Part shown: piece after piece, positions 10,675 through 21,434 of the stretch | Numbering within the stretch: position 1 is the first letter of the stretch | Layout of the letters: each line of letters opens with the position of its first letter | Source: Antedon mediterranea | Taxonomy: Eukaryota > Echinodermata > Crinoidea > Comatulida > Antedonidae | DNA: 64,000 bases | Direction: 5' to 3' | Assembly (NCBI RefSeq): GCF_964355755.1 | Contig: NC_092670.1 | Span: 1,947,001 to 2,011,000, forward strand | The notes under the pieces: generated by a model | What the model saw: only the letters and a program-made list of their open reading frames with translations | What the model was told of the DNA's origin: nothing | Databases searched by the model: none | Position numbers and translations under genes: made by a program

Positions 10675-11900
10675 TCAAGATTCAATTTATTGTCACATAA
10701 TATTACATAATGAAATTTGTTTTCCAGAGCTTAGAAACATAGGTACAATTACAATACAATTTAAAACACAATATAAAAACGTAACACCTTTACTAATTAT
10801 CTTGACATATACATAATGTACATATTACAAACATGAGAAAAAAGAATCTCTAAAACGGTTGATTTTTTAACTTTGCATTGCCGAATTCTACCAGATCTAT
10901 TAAATGAAAGTTACAATACTATTTAGTAGATGAGTCATGTTAGTGCCACTTTGACCCTTTAAGTCAAAGGTCAATAAGTACAAAGAATCTAATTTCATCT
11001 ACATCTCATATACTAACTGAGAAACTTCATGGATAGACAACACTTTAATTGTGGACAAAATCATCAAATTTAAGATAGCACAACGTCTTGTAAGTACCCA
11101 TAGTGTTATGAGTTATAAGTTTATATTTAGTAGTTTAGTTTGAAAATAGTAATCTATAGTACCACAGTATTCACAGTTTATATGAAATTATATAACGCAT
11201 TGATTTAATAGTATAATTTGTAGTTTGTTACTATAGCTTACTACAGTAGATAATTAGAGATAGTTGATTGTAAATATTTGTAGTTACACACTTTTTATAT
11301 CCTTTGTTTGTAGTCAATCGTGATACTATATGGGATTTGGAATCTGATTATATTGAGGAACAAAATAAACTAGAATCACGCATTGAAATCGTTGGCTTTA
11401 TATCGTATGGTGTATTTTGAAGTTTGTTTAAATATTTGAGCCAACAAGTCACATCTTTAATTATCCATTCTAATTTATTAAGAGCCGTTTTAAAATATAT
11501 TTTCAATTTCTACGCCAATTATTTTACATGCTGCTTTAGTTATTTTACATATTAGATTGATGTTTTTCTTAGGTAAATTTGAATACCAGGCAATACAACA
11601 GAACGTCATAACAGATTTGATTACACTTTGGTAAAATAGGAACAGCGTATCTTGTCCAACATTTTAAATTCCGTAAGCTTCCTAAGAAAAAATAGGCATT
11701 GACTAACTTTAGAATAGACACTTTGTGTATGATTGTTCCTACTAAATTGATCGTCTATAGTTGTACCCAAGTATTTGTGCTCTGTTGTTACATACGCATT
11801 CATTGTTAATACTTTAATTAATTGTTCTACTGTATATCTTTGTTGTTTCTCCAAAAGTCTTTAGTTTTCTTAGCATTTATAATAAGATGATTGTCATTGG
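10675..11900 (-). pseudogene. LINE remnant, reverse-transcriptase C-terminal region (antisense)
   Basis: On the minus strand NDNHLIINAKKTKDF is followed, after a frame change, by HKYLGTTIDDQFSRNNHTQS and VYSKVSQCLFFLRKLTEF. This is the conserved stretch after the RT palm in many LINEs. Lower coordinates hold the decayed 3' part, ending at TTCAATTTATTGTCACATAA (the complement of a LINE 3' end). Several stops break it. Confidence 0.65.
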
Positions 11901-11999
11901 TTAGTTACAGCAGCAACAACGCACCCACATGACCCCTAGAGAAAACAAACCAGGGCTATGGAAAACAAAAGCGTTTGTTTACTAAGAATTTGATCAAAC

Positions 12000-12550
12000 A
12001 AACGATATTAGAAATGAGGGTAGATAAATCAATTGTTATTGCAAACAAAGAAGGTGAAAATTGTAAGGAATTCTGGTCAAAGTTTAACAAACAAAGTAAA
12101 GATTGATTTAAGGTTCCAGGGTCTGAACAAATTGTTACTAGTGTTTAAGAAAAAGTCAATCAACATTAAGAAACTGCAATATTTGCCATTGCTTGGAAAA
12201 TGCAATTTAATCCAACTAAATCAAATGTACTTACTAGGTAATTATGGAAATTAGGAGACCAGTCGATAAATGAGTGTGAAACATATAAATATCTAGGTGT
12301 AATCATGGAGGTACCTCCATGGTGTAATGCTATCAAGAGGTGACCATAGTCATGTAGAATATGTTATACAAAAATGTAACCGACTCATAGGCTATAAAAC
12401 GCCATAATTGGTAACTTAAACCATGGAGAAATAATATTTCTCCATGCTTAAACAATTTTAATAGAGTAGGCCTAGGTGATATCCTCTGGCGAACAATTGC
12501 ACTCCCATCAATGGTAGTACTATTTGGGTTGGTAGCAAAAGTGATTGTTA
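12000..12550 (+). pseudogene. Second LINE RT remnant (sense)
   Basis: Across shifting frames the segment reads W-K-M-Q-F-N-P-T-K-S-N-V-L, then LGDQSINECETYKYLGVIM, and further on H-V-E-Y-V-I-Q-K-C-N-R-L-I-G-Y-K and R-T-I-A-L-P-S-M. These are RT palm and thumb landmarks (the F-N-x-x-K-S and Y-K-Y-L-G blocks). Frameshifts and stops are frequent. A small inverted GGAGGTACCTCC is at about 12306. Confidence 0.65.
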
Positions 12551-12569
12551 AAGATTATTATTTTTTTAT

Positions 12570-12645
12570 TTTTTTTATTTATTTGATTTGGATTTATATA
12601 GCGCTTTTCCAAGTGACCAAAGCGCTGTACAATTGATAATACTAT
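12570..12645 (+). repeat. Short dispersed repeat with AGCGCTTT palindrome
   Basis: GGATTTATATAGCGCTTTTC followed by CAAAGCGCTGTACAA forms a small inverted pair. A similar but diverged unit (TTTGTATAGCACACATATCC...CTCAAGGCGCT) is at about 52546-52595. Confidence 0.4.
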
Positions 12646-12649
12646 ATAC

Positions 12650-14170
12650 TCAACTTGAACTAATACTACAAAAACAAAATTACCATTACAAATGCCAAGG
12701 TCGGAATACCCCTTGTGCTACTCTTTATTATTACTTTAATATTATTATACCCTGTATGTAGCTGTACTTTATTCTACTCATCGTGTTTTCTTCATTTTTT
12801 TAAACTTGTATCTATATGGTATTATATTATTTTCATAATATCTATTTTTAATTAATTAGGCAATCCCCCCACAAGATTATCATTTTTTTGGGATCCTGCC
12901 ATCGTCCATTTTTTTTAACAAAATAAATGTTTTTTTAATTGATTGAAAAGGCTTATTGATATTAGCTAGTTTATTGTCACACAGCCGCAACTACGGCTCT
13001 TTCGGACATGTAATTTCTGGTAACCACCGGTAAACAACGGTAAATAGCCACAACTGTACAACTCGCAATATAAAAAGTATATTTAATAATCACGTTTGGC
13101 AAAACAATTCTTTCCTTTCTAATCCAAACCCCAACAAAAAAAATCCCCACAAACAAAAACCCACCAATTCTCAAACAATGATACAGTATCCCTATTCCCA
13201 ACACAATTTATACAATTCCCCAAATTTCCCGATCCTTCCAGACAAAATATCAACAATCTTCTTATTGTCAAATAAATCTCAGAACCCCCCCCCCCCCCTC
13301 CCCCCCCAACAAATAATATAGGTCCACAATTTTGTTACTTCTTGTCTTCTTCTGACTCGATGCAGACACAAAACAAATTAGAAAGATAAAAGTTAAAACG
13401 ATTCTGCAACTAAACAACTCCCACGCCTCGGTTCCCGTTCTTCTGGTATTATCCATTATAATTGTTCCCAAACTGCATCTATTTTCTGCCATATAAATAA
13501 ATTAAATATAAAGTTAAAATGTTTCTTTATGTCGTTCTATACTCCCAATCCGCTCCCCGACCAATTATTTCTTTCTCCTTTTCCACGTAAAATAATATCA
13601 GTATCAGTAAAGTTACTCTTCAATACTTTGAACAATTCTTTAAATGTAACTAATTCTGCTATTTCCAACAGTTACTTCTTCTTTCAATTTACATACACAA
13701 TTTCAATTAATCCTCAGTAATCTCCCCAGTAATCTCCCCAAGTAAAAGTTCTCAATACATTTTAATTACAGCCTTAACTTATATCACTTTAATTCCTTTA
13801 TGCTTCTGCTTTATCACCACAACAATTACAATTTCTTCTCCACTGTACGTCTTAGTTTATCATATCAATGTTCTCCTATCCCTTTCTTGCTTAACATAAC
13901 ATAGCCCTCCTTCTCTGTCTCCTCTCATTTTTCATCTCCTTCAAAATTCCCTCAATTGTACACATACCACCTTATCCTTCTCCACCAATCAGCAACACAC
14001 ACCCTAACTTAACTCTTATACCTCTCCTCCAATCAACAACCTCCACACAAGCCTTCTTTTCAACACAAATACTCTGCTCCACTGGCTTCACACAATAGCT
14101 TCCTAAAACAAAATATCCGGGAGCCCATGAAAATTTGTTTGGCATTGCGAGTACAAAAGGTCTGAGGCAT
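12650..14170. other. Zinc-finger gene 1 intron, no gene seen
   Basis: C-biased on the plus strand from 13.1 to 14.1 kb. It includes a 15-C run followed by TCCCCCCC at 13287-13308 and several CCTTTTCC-type tracts. Open frames (for example 13268-13492 minus, 13529-13720 plus) have low-complexity content and no recognisable domain. Confidence 0.4.
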
Positions 14171-14631
14171 AGAATATGTCAAGTGGGGTCCTGGAACCAT
14201 CAAACGGCCGTTCTTAAGTTCCCGCCCCTGTACCAACTCTAGGGAGGGGCGCTCAAAATACCCCAAAATTTGATTTAATTAGCATAATCGAGTACATAAA
14301 TTAAACCAATGTTAAAATGTTTATTTTTAGGGTTTAATTGAAGATCTCCGTCATTCTTAAGTGTCAACTCCTGTACTTAGTCCACTAATTAGCGCTAATT
14401 AGCATTTTAATTAGCATGGTCGAGTACATCGATGAAACCTTTGACAATACAATAAGTACATTTATCCAACTGAGAAAACGTAATTCTTAAGGGCCAAATC
14501 CTGTACCATGACCCCTTAAGAAAGTGTCAAAGGTCAATGTATGTCCCACCCGGACTTAATTAAAATATGAGTACACATGTGAAACCAATGCTAAAATGTA
14601 TATTTTTAGAGTTTAATTGAAGATCTATTTT

Positions 14632-14932
14632 ATTTATTTATTTATTTTATTTTATGTCTTTAGGCACTGTGGCCAAGGATTACCAATAGTGAATTAATCA
14701 CTGTCCTATCAGATAGGTGGTAATCCCCCTGATACAGAGGCTATTGTGTGAACCAGTTCACCGGGGTAACCCCCTACTCTTTTTCGAATAATGAACTGGG
14801 TTCTTTAAAGTACACACAGGTTATAACTGTGTACACTGGACCTACGGTTTATAGTCCTTATCCGAGAAGACTTGTTCCACCACCAGAACTAGGAGCGAGT
14901 CGGCCTCGAACCCGAGGCTTAAGAAAGTAATT
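14632..14932 (-). mobile_element. SINE-like element, long copy
   Basis: It is nearly identical to 35418-35633 over about 215 bp (TATGTCTTTAGGCA, GTGGCCAAGGATTACC, ATCAGATAGGTGGTAATCCC). On the minus strand the head carries GGTTCGAGGCC, which fits a pol III B box, and the tail is an A-rich run complementary to (TTTA)n. The minus-strand head lies near 14930. This is a plausible tRNA-derived SINE, though I could not place a convincing A box. Confidence 0.55.
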
Positions 14933-15112
14933 AATTAGTGGTCATTAAAAATAAGAAGGTTCAAGTACATCGATGAAACCTTGGAAAGTACAATAAGTAA
15001 GTTTAACCAACTGAGAAAACGTAAAGTTCCAAATCCTGTACCATGACCCCTTAAGAAAGGGTCATAGGTCAATGTATGTCCCACCTGAACGTTAATTAGC
15101 ATATGAGTAGTA

Positions 15113-15912
15113 CATTGGTTCCGGTCGGTTCCGGCTTTTTGCCGGCCTTTCGCCATCCGGTATTTCGACACCGGCCCATTTCCTCCAAGTCCATTTTGAC
15201 ACCCGGGCTTTTGCCACCCGGCCCTTTGCCTCCCGATCTGAGAGTGTTATTTGCCCTTTTTAATTAGGCCTGCAATTAAATTTAAATGAACGCAAGATTA
15301 AAATGTGTAAATCATTTTAATTAATGAATTGCTTTTCTATGGTATAGATCCAGATGTTTAAAGTTTTCCGATAATTGTTAAAGTAGACCACCTTGATTAC
15401 CACTTAATTTGTATTTTATCCAAATAAATGTGTACAATTTCGTTACTGATTTCATGAGGACAAAAGCCTATGATATACAGAATCTTCAATTGACTGTCAC
15501 AAAACAATTCGTAAAAACAACTGTTTAATTAACATTGATCAGTAGCATTTCCACTGGATGAGAATATCGGACCTAATTATCTCTATATCGTGATATTAGA
15601 TTTTTTTTAAATCCCACGATCTTGTATACCATCATTGGTCACAGATCTCAGATGGTTTAATGAATTGGCTCCCCCAGTCACAAATGATTTTACTGAGAGC
15701 GGGGGAAAGTATAGCCCTATTATATTCGCCCAGACGCTACGCGCCTTTGTAGCAGGCCGGGTGGCAACAGGCCAGTTGGAAACTAAGCGATGGCCACAGA
15801 CTGGGTGGAAAATTGCCGGGTGACAACAGGCCTGGTGTCAAATGGCCGGTAGTGGCAATGTGCCGGGGTGGCAATGTGCCGGGTGGCAATTTGCCAGGTG
15901 GAAAAATTGCTA
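15113..15912. mobile_element. Inverted-arm element built of GCCACCCGG-type repeats
   Basis: The left arm (15113-15235) is a tandem series of CCGG-C/T-TTTTGCC words (TTTTGCCACCCGGCCCTTTG). The right arm (15750-15910) carries the same words inverted (GGCCGGGTGGCAACAGG, GTGCCGGGTGGCAATTTGCC). It splits a tandem-repeat monomer between TATGAGTAGTAC and GAGAACACAATG, which may be a worn 9-bp duplication. No transposase is seen. Confidence 0.55.
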
Positions 15913-15975
15913 GACCGTGAGAACACAATGTTAAACCAATGCTAACATGTTTATATTTAAAGACAACTGAAGATC

Positions 15976-17520
15976 CATCACCTGTATGCCTACCTATTCC
16001 GCTTATTAAGAAAACCACTAATAATGACGACGACAACAACACCTGGCTGGTAAAAAAATTAATGTCCGTGATCATTGGATGGGCCCAGATTATAATTAGA
16101 AGCATTTTTGCAGAATATGAAAGGTTACGGATGTTTGTTGGGTTGGCCACGACAATATTACGATAGCTCGAATAAGGAAGGATGAGTAAGGATAATGGGT
16201 TTTGAGAATACTAGAGGGGAGGAAGGAAGATAACTAAGATAAGATAGGATTCCAAGACACACTTTTTTCTCAGAGAGTTTCCATGATGAGAGGCTGTTAT
16301 TAATGATAACCCAATGAAATTTAATAGATTTAACTGATGGGATTTCATGGTTTTCAATAAAGTTTTAAGTATGGACACGTCAGCATTATTATTACTCCAA
16401 ATAAGATGTTATGATTGGGTTGAGGGAGAGTTTGTTAGGAGCAAAGTAGTGGGACAAGGAGATAACATTATTACAGTATAATTAGTATTAAAGGTGTCAA
16501 AAGAGTTTGAATGTTTTCATACAGTGTGGTATGCATCCGCGTAACGAAAAATTAATTTTGAGGAGCGCGGTGAACATCAGCGATGTAAAGAGTGAAACTA
16601 GGCATCAGGTACTGATATTGCAGTCATCCTGATGTATCAGCGTGATTAGATGTTGGAAGAAAAACCGTAGATACATCAGCAACACCAATGTACGAGTTAC
16701 TTTGACATCAGATATGTGTGTCGCGCTACCATGATTCCATGCCTTGTGACCATCCCAGTTCATTTCTTCGTAAAGAAAAGGCCAGACCCAAAAAGTTGTT
16801 GAAGAGCTAACTAAAAATATATACACCGTCAAAATAATCAGAAGATTCGTAAAATATCGCTATCATATAAAGATCCAAGAAGTAAAACACCAAGTTGACA
16901 CTAAACAAACATAGATCTTTAAAAAATCTTACAGACCAAAATCATCATCAAACAATCCATTGGAAAAGCTGAAAACAATAAATAGCAGTTCCATTCCACT
17001 GTGTGAGGCAGAATCGAGCTATTTTTTGAAGGAAAGAAGGAAGGAAAACCCAGATGCCAGACCAGGAGAAATGTGATGAATGATAACGACGTTGACAATG
17101 GCGTCTCTTTTGATTAGTTTGCATGTGATTTGTAGTATTAAACTTTTACTACAATTCATAATTTGAATGATAGTGAGAGAGATTATTGAAGAGAGTAGGT
17201 TTTTATATTTAAGAAGTATTTTTATTTAGGAAGTAGTTATTATTATTATTTAGGAATTATTATTTTTTATATTTGGAGAGTTAGGTTTTTATTTAGGAAG
17301 GTGTTTGTTTTATATAATATTTTCTTACACCATTTTTAGTACCGGTTGGAACCAATTCTGATGAATATTGCTGGCAAAACCTTCCGGGAGAACAGTGACC
17401 GGCGCACAGATCTACATTTTGTTATTTGTCCCATTTAATTGTAAAAAGAAACTTTGTTTATGTTAACATTATTTTCCAACATTTTAATTTCACTATTCAG
17501 TATCAAAACTAAGACTTACC
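15976..17520. other. Zinc-finger gene 1 intron, no gene seen
   Basis: Purine-rich on the plus strand in places (AGGGGAGGAAGGAAG near 16213; GAAAGAAGGAAGGAAAA near 17031), with TTATT runs from 17220. I see no domain or splice-bounded exon. Confidence 0.4.
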
Positions 17521-17583
17521 ATTTTTTTTTCAGTTACTAATACCCAGTAGACTTTCACAGTACTACTATACCAACACATAATA

Positions 17584-19686
17584 ATGAATCTATACAAATG
17601 TGAACATTGTGGAGATAAACTTATGTTAAATGATTTGAAGATACATTTGGGGATTGATATGGAGACTAAGAATGAACTACTCAATGATGATTTCACGTTG
17701 AACGTTCAAACACACCAGGAGTTTAAACTTCTTCGATGTCAAGTCAACATTGTCAGACTTGGTTTAGATTTAAATTGTGGGTGGAGCAGACATTTGGGAG
17801 AGTACACAGGAGAGACACCATATGAATGTGAACATTGTGGGAAGAAATTCAAACAGAATGACGATCTAAAAAAGCATTTGAGAGTACACACAAAAGAGAC
17901 ACCATATGAATGTGAACATTGTGGAAAGAAATTCAACCAGAATGACGATCTGAAGAAACATTTGAGAGTACACACAAAAGAAACACCATATGAATGTGAA
18001 CATTGTGGAAAGAAATTCAACCACAATGACGGTTTGAAAAAACATTTGAGAGTACACATAAGAGAGACACCATATGAATGTGAACATTGTGGAAAGAAGT
18101 TCAACCATATTGGGAATTTGAAAAATCATTTAAGAATACACACAAGAGAGAAACCATATAAATGTGAACATTGTGGGAAGAAATTTAAACAGAAAGGGAA
18201 TTTAAAAATACATTTGAGAATACACACAGGAGAAACACCATATTTATGTGAACATTGTGGAAAGAAATTTAAACAGAGTGGGCAATTAAAAATGCACATG
18301 AGAGTGCACACATACACAGGAGAGACATATGAATGTGAACATTGTGGTAATAAATTTAAAAATGGCAGTACTCTGAACAGACACTCGAGAGTACACACAG
18401 GAGAGGCACCAAATGAAGTGTCACCTGATATGGTTAAACAGAAGGGGCGATTACAAACGCATATGGGAGTGCACCGAAGAGAGACATCATATGAATGTGA
18501 ATATTGTGGAAAGAAATTTAAACAGAATGAGCATTTAAAAAAACATTTGAGAGTGCACACAGGAGAGGCACCATATGAATGTGAAGATTGTGGAAAGAAA
18601 TTCAACCAGAATGACGATCTGAAAAAACATTTGAGAGTGCACGCAGAAAAGAAAGATTTGAAGAAACATCTGAGAGTACACACAGAAGAGACACCATATG
18701 AATGTGTACATTGTGGAAAGAAGTTCAACCAGAATTACGATTTGAAAAGACATATGAGAATACACACAGGAGAGAAACCATATGAATGTAAACATTGTGG
18801 AAAGAGGTTTAATGATGGTGGTAATTGGAAAAGACATTTAAGAATACACACAGAAGAGACACCATATGAATGTGAATATTGTGGAAAGAAATACAACCAC
18901 ATTGAGAGTTTGAAAAGACATATGAGAATACACACAGGAGAGAAGCCATATGAATGTAAACATTGTGGAAAGAGGTTTAATGATTGTGGTAATTGGAAAA
19001 GACATTTAAGAATACACATAGAAGAGGCACCATATGAATGTGAACATTGTGAAAAGAAATTTAAAAGTCTTAGTACTCTGAACAGACACTCGAGAATGAA
19101 CACAGGAGAGGCACAAAATGAATGTGGGAAAAAATTAGGACAGAAGGGGCGATTACAAACGCATATGGGAGTGCACCCAGGAGAGAGATCATATGAATGT
19201 GAACATTGTGAAAAGAAATTTAAAAATCGTAGTAGTCTGAACAGACACTCGAGAGTGCACACAGGAGAGGCACCATATGAATGTGAACATTGTGGAAAGA
19301 AATTTAAATATGTAAGTGGGTTAAGGAAACATTGTAGAATCCATACAGGAGAGATGCCATATGATTCTGAAGAATGTGGGAACAAATTAAGATATAGAAC
19401 TGAATTGAGAGCACATTCTAGATCAAACACAAGAGAGGCACCTGCATTTAAACATTGTGGGAAAATATTGAAACAGAACGGGCGATTAAAAACGCATATG
19501 GGATTGTATCCAGGAGAGAAAACTTGTGAATGTGAAGATTGTGGAAAGAAATTTAAATATGCAAGTAGGTTAAGGAGACATCTGAGAATCCATACAGGTG
19601 AGATGCCATATGAATGTAAACAATGTGGGGAAAAATTTAGATATAGAACCAGTCTGAGGAGACATTTGATAAAACATTTAGACTGA
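17584..19686 (+). CDS. C2H2 zinc-finger protein, zinc-finger gene 1
   Basis: A 700-residue protein in one coding exon. An acceptor (TTTTTTTTCAG, AG at 17531-17532) lies 50 bp upstream of the ATG, so the first exon is non-coding, probably the one ending at 7980. The N-terminus has one incomplete finger (CEHCGDKL..H) and a diverged linker with QVNIVRLGLDLNCGWSRHLG, shared with gene 2. It is followed by about 17 intact fingers of the type PYECEHCGKKF-x11-H-x3-H joined by TGE-like linkers. Several fingers are broken: NEVSPDMVKQKG lacks both Cys, AEKKDLKKHLRVH is half a finger, and RHSRMN and HSRSN lose the second His. It is a likely nuclear DNA-binding protein with unknown target. No KRAB, BTB or SET domain is seen. 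Confidence 0.9.
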   Translation: MNLYKCEHCGDKLMLNDLKIHLGIDMETKNELLNDDFTLNVQTHQEFKLLRCQVNIVRLGLDLNCGWSRHLGEYTGETPYECEHCGKKFKQNDDLKKHLRVHTKETPYECEHCGKKFNQNDDLKKHLRVHTKETPYECEHCGKKFNHNDGLKKHLRVHIRETPYECEHCGKKFNHIGNLKNHLRIHTREKPYKCEHCGKKFKQKGNLKIHLRIHTGETPYLCEHCGKKFKQSGQLKMHMRVHTYTGETYECEHCGNKFKNGSTLNRHSRVHTGEAPNEVSPDMVKQKGRLQTHMGVHRRETSYECEYCGKKFKQNEHLKKHLRVHTGEAPYECEDCGKKFNQNDDLKKHLRVHAEKKDLKKHLRVHTEETPYECVHCGKKFNQNYDLKRHMRIHTGEKPYECKHCGKRFNDGGNWKRHLRIHTEETPYECEYCGKKYNHIESLKRHMRIHTGEKPYECKHCGKRFNDCGNWKRHLRIHIEEAPYECEHCEKKFKSLSTLNRHSRMNTGEAQNECGKKLGQKGRLQTHMGVHPGERSYECEHCEKKFKNRSSLNRHSRVHTGEAPYECEHCGKKFKYVSGLRKHCRIHTGEMPYDSEECGNKLRYRTELRAHSRSNTREAPAFKHCGKILKQNGRLKTHMGLYPGEKTCECEDCGKKFKYASRLRRHLRIHTGEMPYECKQCGEKFRYRTSLRRHLIKHLD

Positions 19687-20030
19687 GGCACAAAACATCG
19701 TAAAGGATCCCTGATATGGGGCATGTTACCAGGCACAAAGCATCGTAAAGGATCACTGATATGGGGCATGTTACCAGGCACAAAGCATCGTAAAGGATCC
19801 CTGATATATGGGGCACGTTACCAGGCACAAAGCATCGTAAAGGATCACTGATATGGGGCATGTTACCAGGCACAAAGCATCGTAAAGGATCCCTGATATG
19901 GGGCATGTTACCAGGCACAAAGCATTGTAAAGGATCCCTGATATGGGGCATGTTACCAGGCACAAAGCATCGTAAAGGATCCCTGATATGGGGCATGTTA
20001 CCAGGCACAAAGCATCGTAAAGGATCCCTG
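19685..20030 (+). repeat. 45-bp minisatellite at the zinc-finger gene 1 stop codon
   Basis: About 7.7 copies of a 45-bp unit starting AGGCACAAAGCATCGTAAAG and ending GGGGCATGTTACC. The array begins inside the stop codon (TGAGGCAC), so the first repeat overlaps the end of the reading frame. Units differ by single bases plus one 2-bp insertion at about 19807. Confidence 0.9.
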
Positions 20031-20106
20031 TAGTACTGTAGTACTGTAGTACCGTAGTACCGTAGTACCGTAGTACCGTTGTACCGTAGTACCGTAGTAC
20101 TGTATT
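20028..20106 (+). repeat. 8-bp CGTAGTAC array
   Basis: About ten units of TGTAGTAC or CGTAGTAC follow directly on the 45-bp array. Unit type changes along the run (TG units first, then CG units). Confidence 0.9.
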
Positions 20107-20107
20107 T

Positions 20108-20262
20108 GTAAAAGAACTATTTCAGATTGCACACAGAAGAGAAACCACATGAATGCGAAAATTGTCCGAACAAAATTAAAATTTTGAGAATCTGAGAGCA
20201 CATTTGAGATTACACACACCGGAGAGACCATGAATGTAAACTTAAAAACTCGTTAAAAATAC
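20108..20262 (+). pseudogene. Decayed zinc-finger codons downstream of the minisatellite
   Basis: The segment reads, with frame breaks, F-R-L-H-T-E-E-K-P-H-E-C-E-N-C-P-N-K-I and then a GCACATTTGAGATTACACACACCGGAGAG linker. This is finger sequence in the same direction as gene 1 but separated from it by the two arrays. The ancestral reading frame was therefore longer, and the arrays now sit where it was cut. Confidence 0.75.
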
Positions 20263-21029
20263 ACACACACACAAACAGAAATAGGAAAATTATCAAAAAA
20301 TTACAATATTTTAATTTAATATCAGTACAGTAATTAATCTGTGATTAGAAGCAGTACAACTTTATTTTAGATAAAGTTATTAACTTGTGTGATAGGAACT
20401 TAATATTCCTTATTTGTCTGACCTCCTTTCTGTGTTTTTTTTTTCTTGTAATCTTATGTCCTTTTGGAGGAAATGAATATATTAATTAATCTATTATTTA
20501 ACTTTAATTTTTTTTAATTATTAAAATTTAATTCAAATAAATAGTAGTGTTGATATGTATTTTATTTAATTTCTTCATTAAGCCTTGATGATCGGCCGTG
20601 TGTTTCATGCTAGCGCCCTCATGACCACGCCGGACGTGATGTCTAGCGGCCTCGGACGCGTAGTTACTAATTTAAGTAGTAAATTAATCGGTTCTAGGAC
20701 ACCTACCCCCTAGACAGTTACCCCCGGATGTTTACCACCCGGACAACTACCCCCTTAGGACAAACTACCCACCGGACAACTACCCCCGGACAACTACCCC
20801 CCGGACAACTACCCCCCTTAGGATAACAAACCCCCGGACAACTACCCCCCCCCCCCGGACAACCACCCCTTTAGGACAACTACCCCCTTAGGATAACTAC
20901 CCCCCGGGTAACTATCCCCGGGTAACTACCCCTCCCCCCGGTCAACTACCCCCCCCCCCCCCCCCCAATCCAAAAGTAGACAAATATATATGACCGGTTT
21001 CTGTAAAAATGAAATCATCTGTTTTTAAC

Positions 21030-21434
21030 GGGTGTTTCGAAACTAGAGACCTGACACGAGACCCAATACGAAAAGGGAGATCTATATTCGGGTCTCTCTT
21101 TTCGTATATTAGGGTCTCCCTTTTCGTATAGTGTGGTCTCTCTTTTCGTATAGGGGGTCTCCCTTTTCTTATAGTGGGTCTCCCTTTTCGTATATTTGGG
21201 TCTCCCATTTTGTATATTTGGGTCTCCCTTTTCGTATATTTGGGTCTCCCTTTTCGTATATTTAGGTCTCTCTTTTCGTATATTAGGGTATCCCTTTTCG
21301 TATAGTGGGGTCTCCCTTTTCGTATAGTGGGGTTTCCCTTTTCGTACGTGGGTCTCCCTTTTCGTATATTTAGATCTCCCTGTTCGTATTGGGTCTCGGG
21401 TCTCTGGTCTCTGGTCTCTAGTTTCGAAACACCC
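21030..21434. mobile_element. 405-bp element with GGGTGT ends and 9-bp duplication
   Basis: Inverted termini GGGTGTTTCGAAACTAGAGA and its complement, flanked by a perfect 9-bp duplication GTTTTTAAC (21021-21029, 21435-21443). The inside is almost wholly a tandem array of GGGTCTCCCTTTTCGTATA variants of about 20 bp, in one main direction after a short inverted start. It lies within element A and encodes nothing recognisable. The end sequence resembles GGGTGTCACGAAACC of the 3709-4705 element. Confidence 0.85.

Larger units (their letters stand above)
14180..15975 (+). repeat. Tandem repeat of about 280-330 bp, interrupted twice
   Basis: Several diverged monomers share landmarks: a CCTGTACC block, ACCCCTTAAGAAAG, TTAATTAGCAT, GAGTACATCGATGAAACC, CCAATGCTAAAATGT and GTTTAATTGAAGATC. 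They are visible near 14220-14380, 14400-14630, 14935-15110 and 15915-15975. The third and fourth are separated from their neighbours by the SINE-like insertion at 14632 and the inverted-arm element at about 15113. Confidence 0.65.

Noticed and set aside
18735-19781. Long minus-strand open frames opposite both zinc-finger arrays (also 36480-37823, 18126-18728, 37594-38109)
   Set aside because: They mirror the 84-bp finger periodicity on the sense strand. Cys/Phe-rich repeats arise from the reverse of HTGE-PYECEHC codons, and there is no independent start context or domain.
19686-20030. Possible CRISPR-like array
   Set aside because: Units are directly adjacent without unique spacers, in a eukaryotic 3' flank. 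The same applies to 53418-53878 and 45704-45823.
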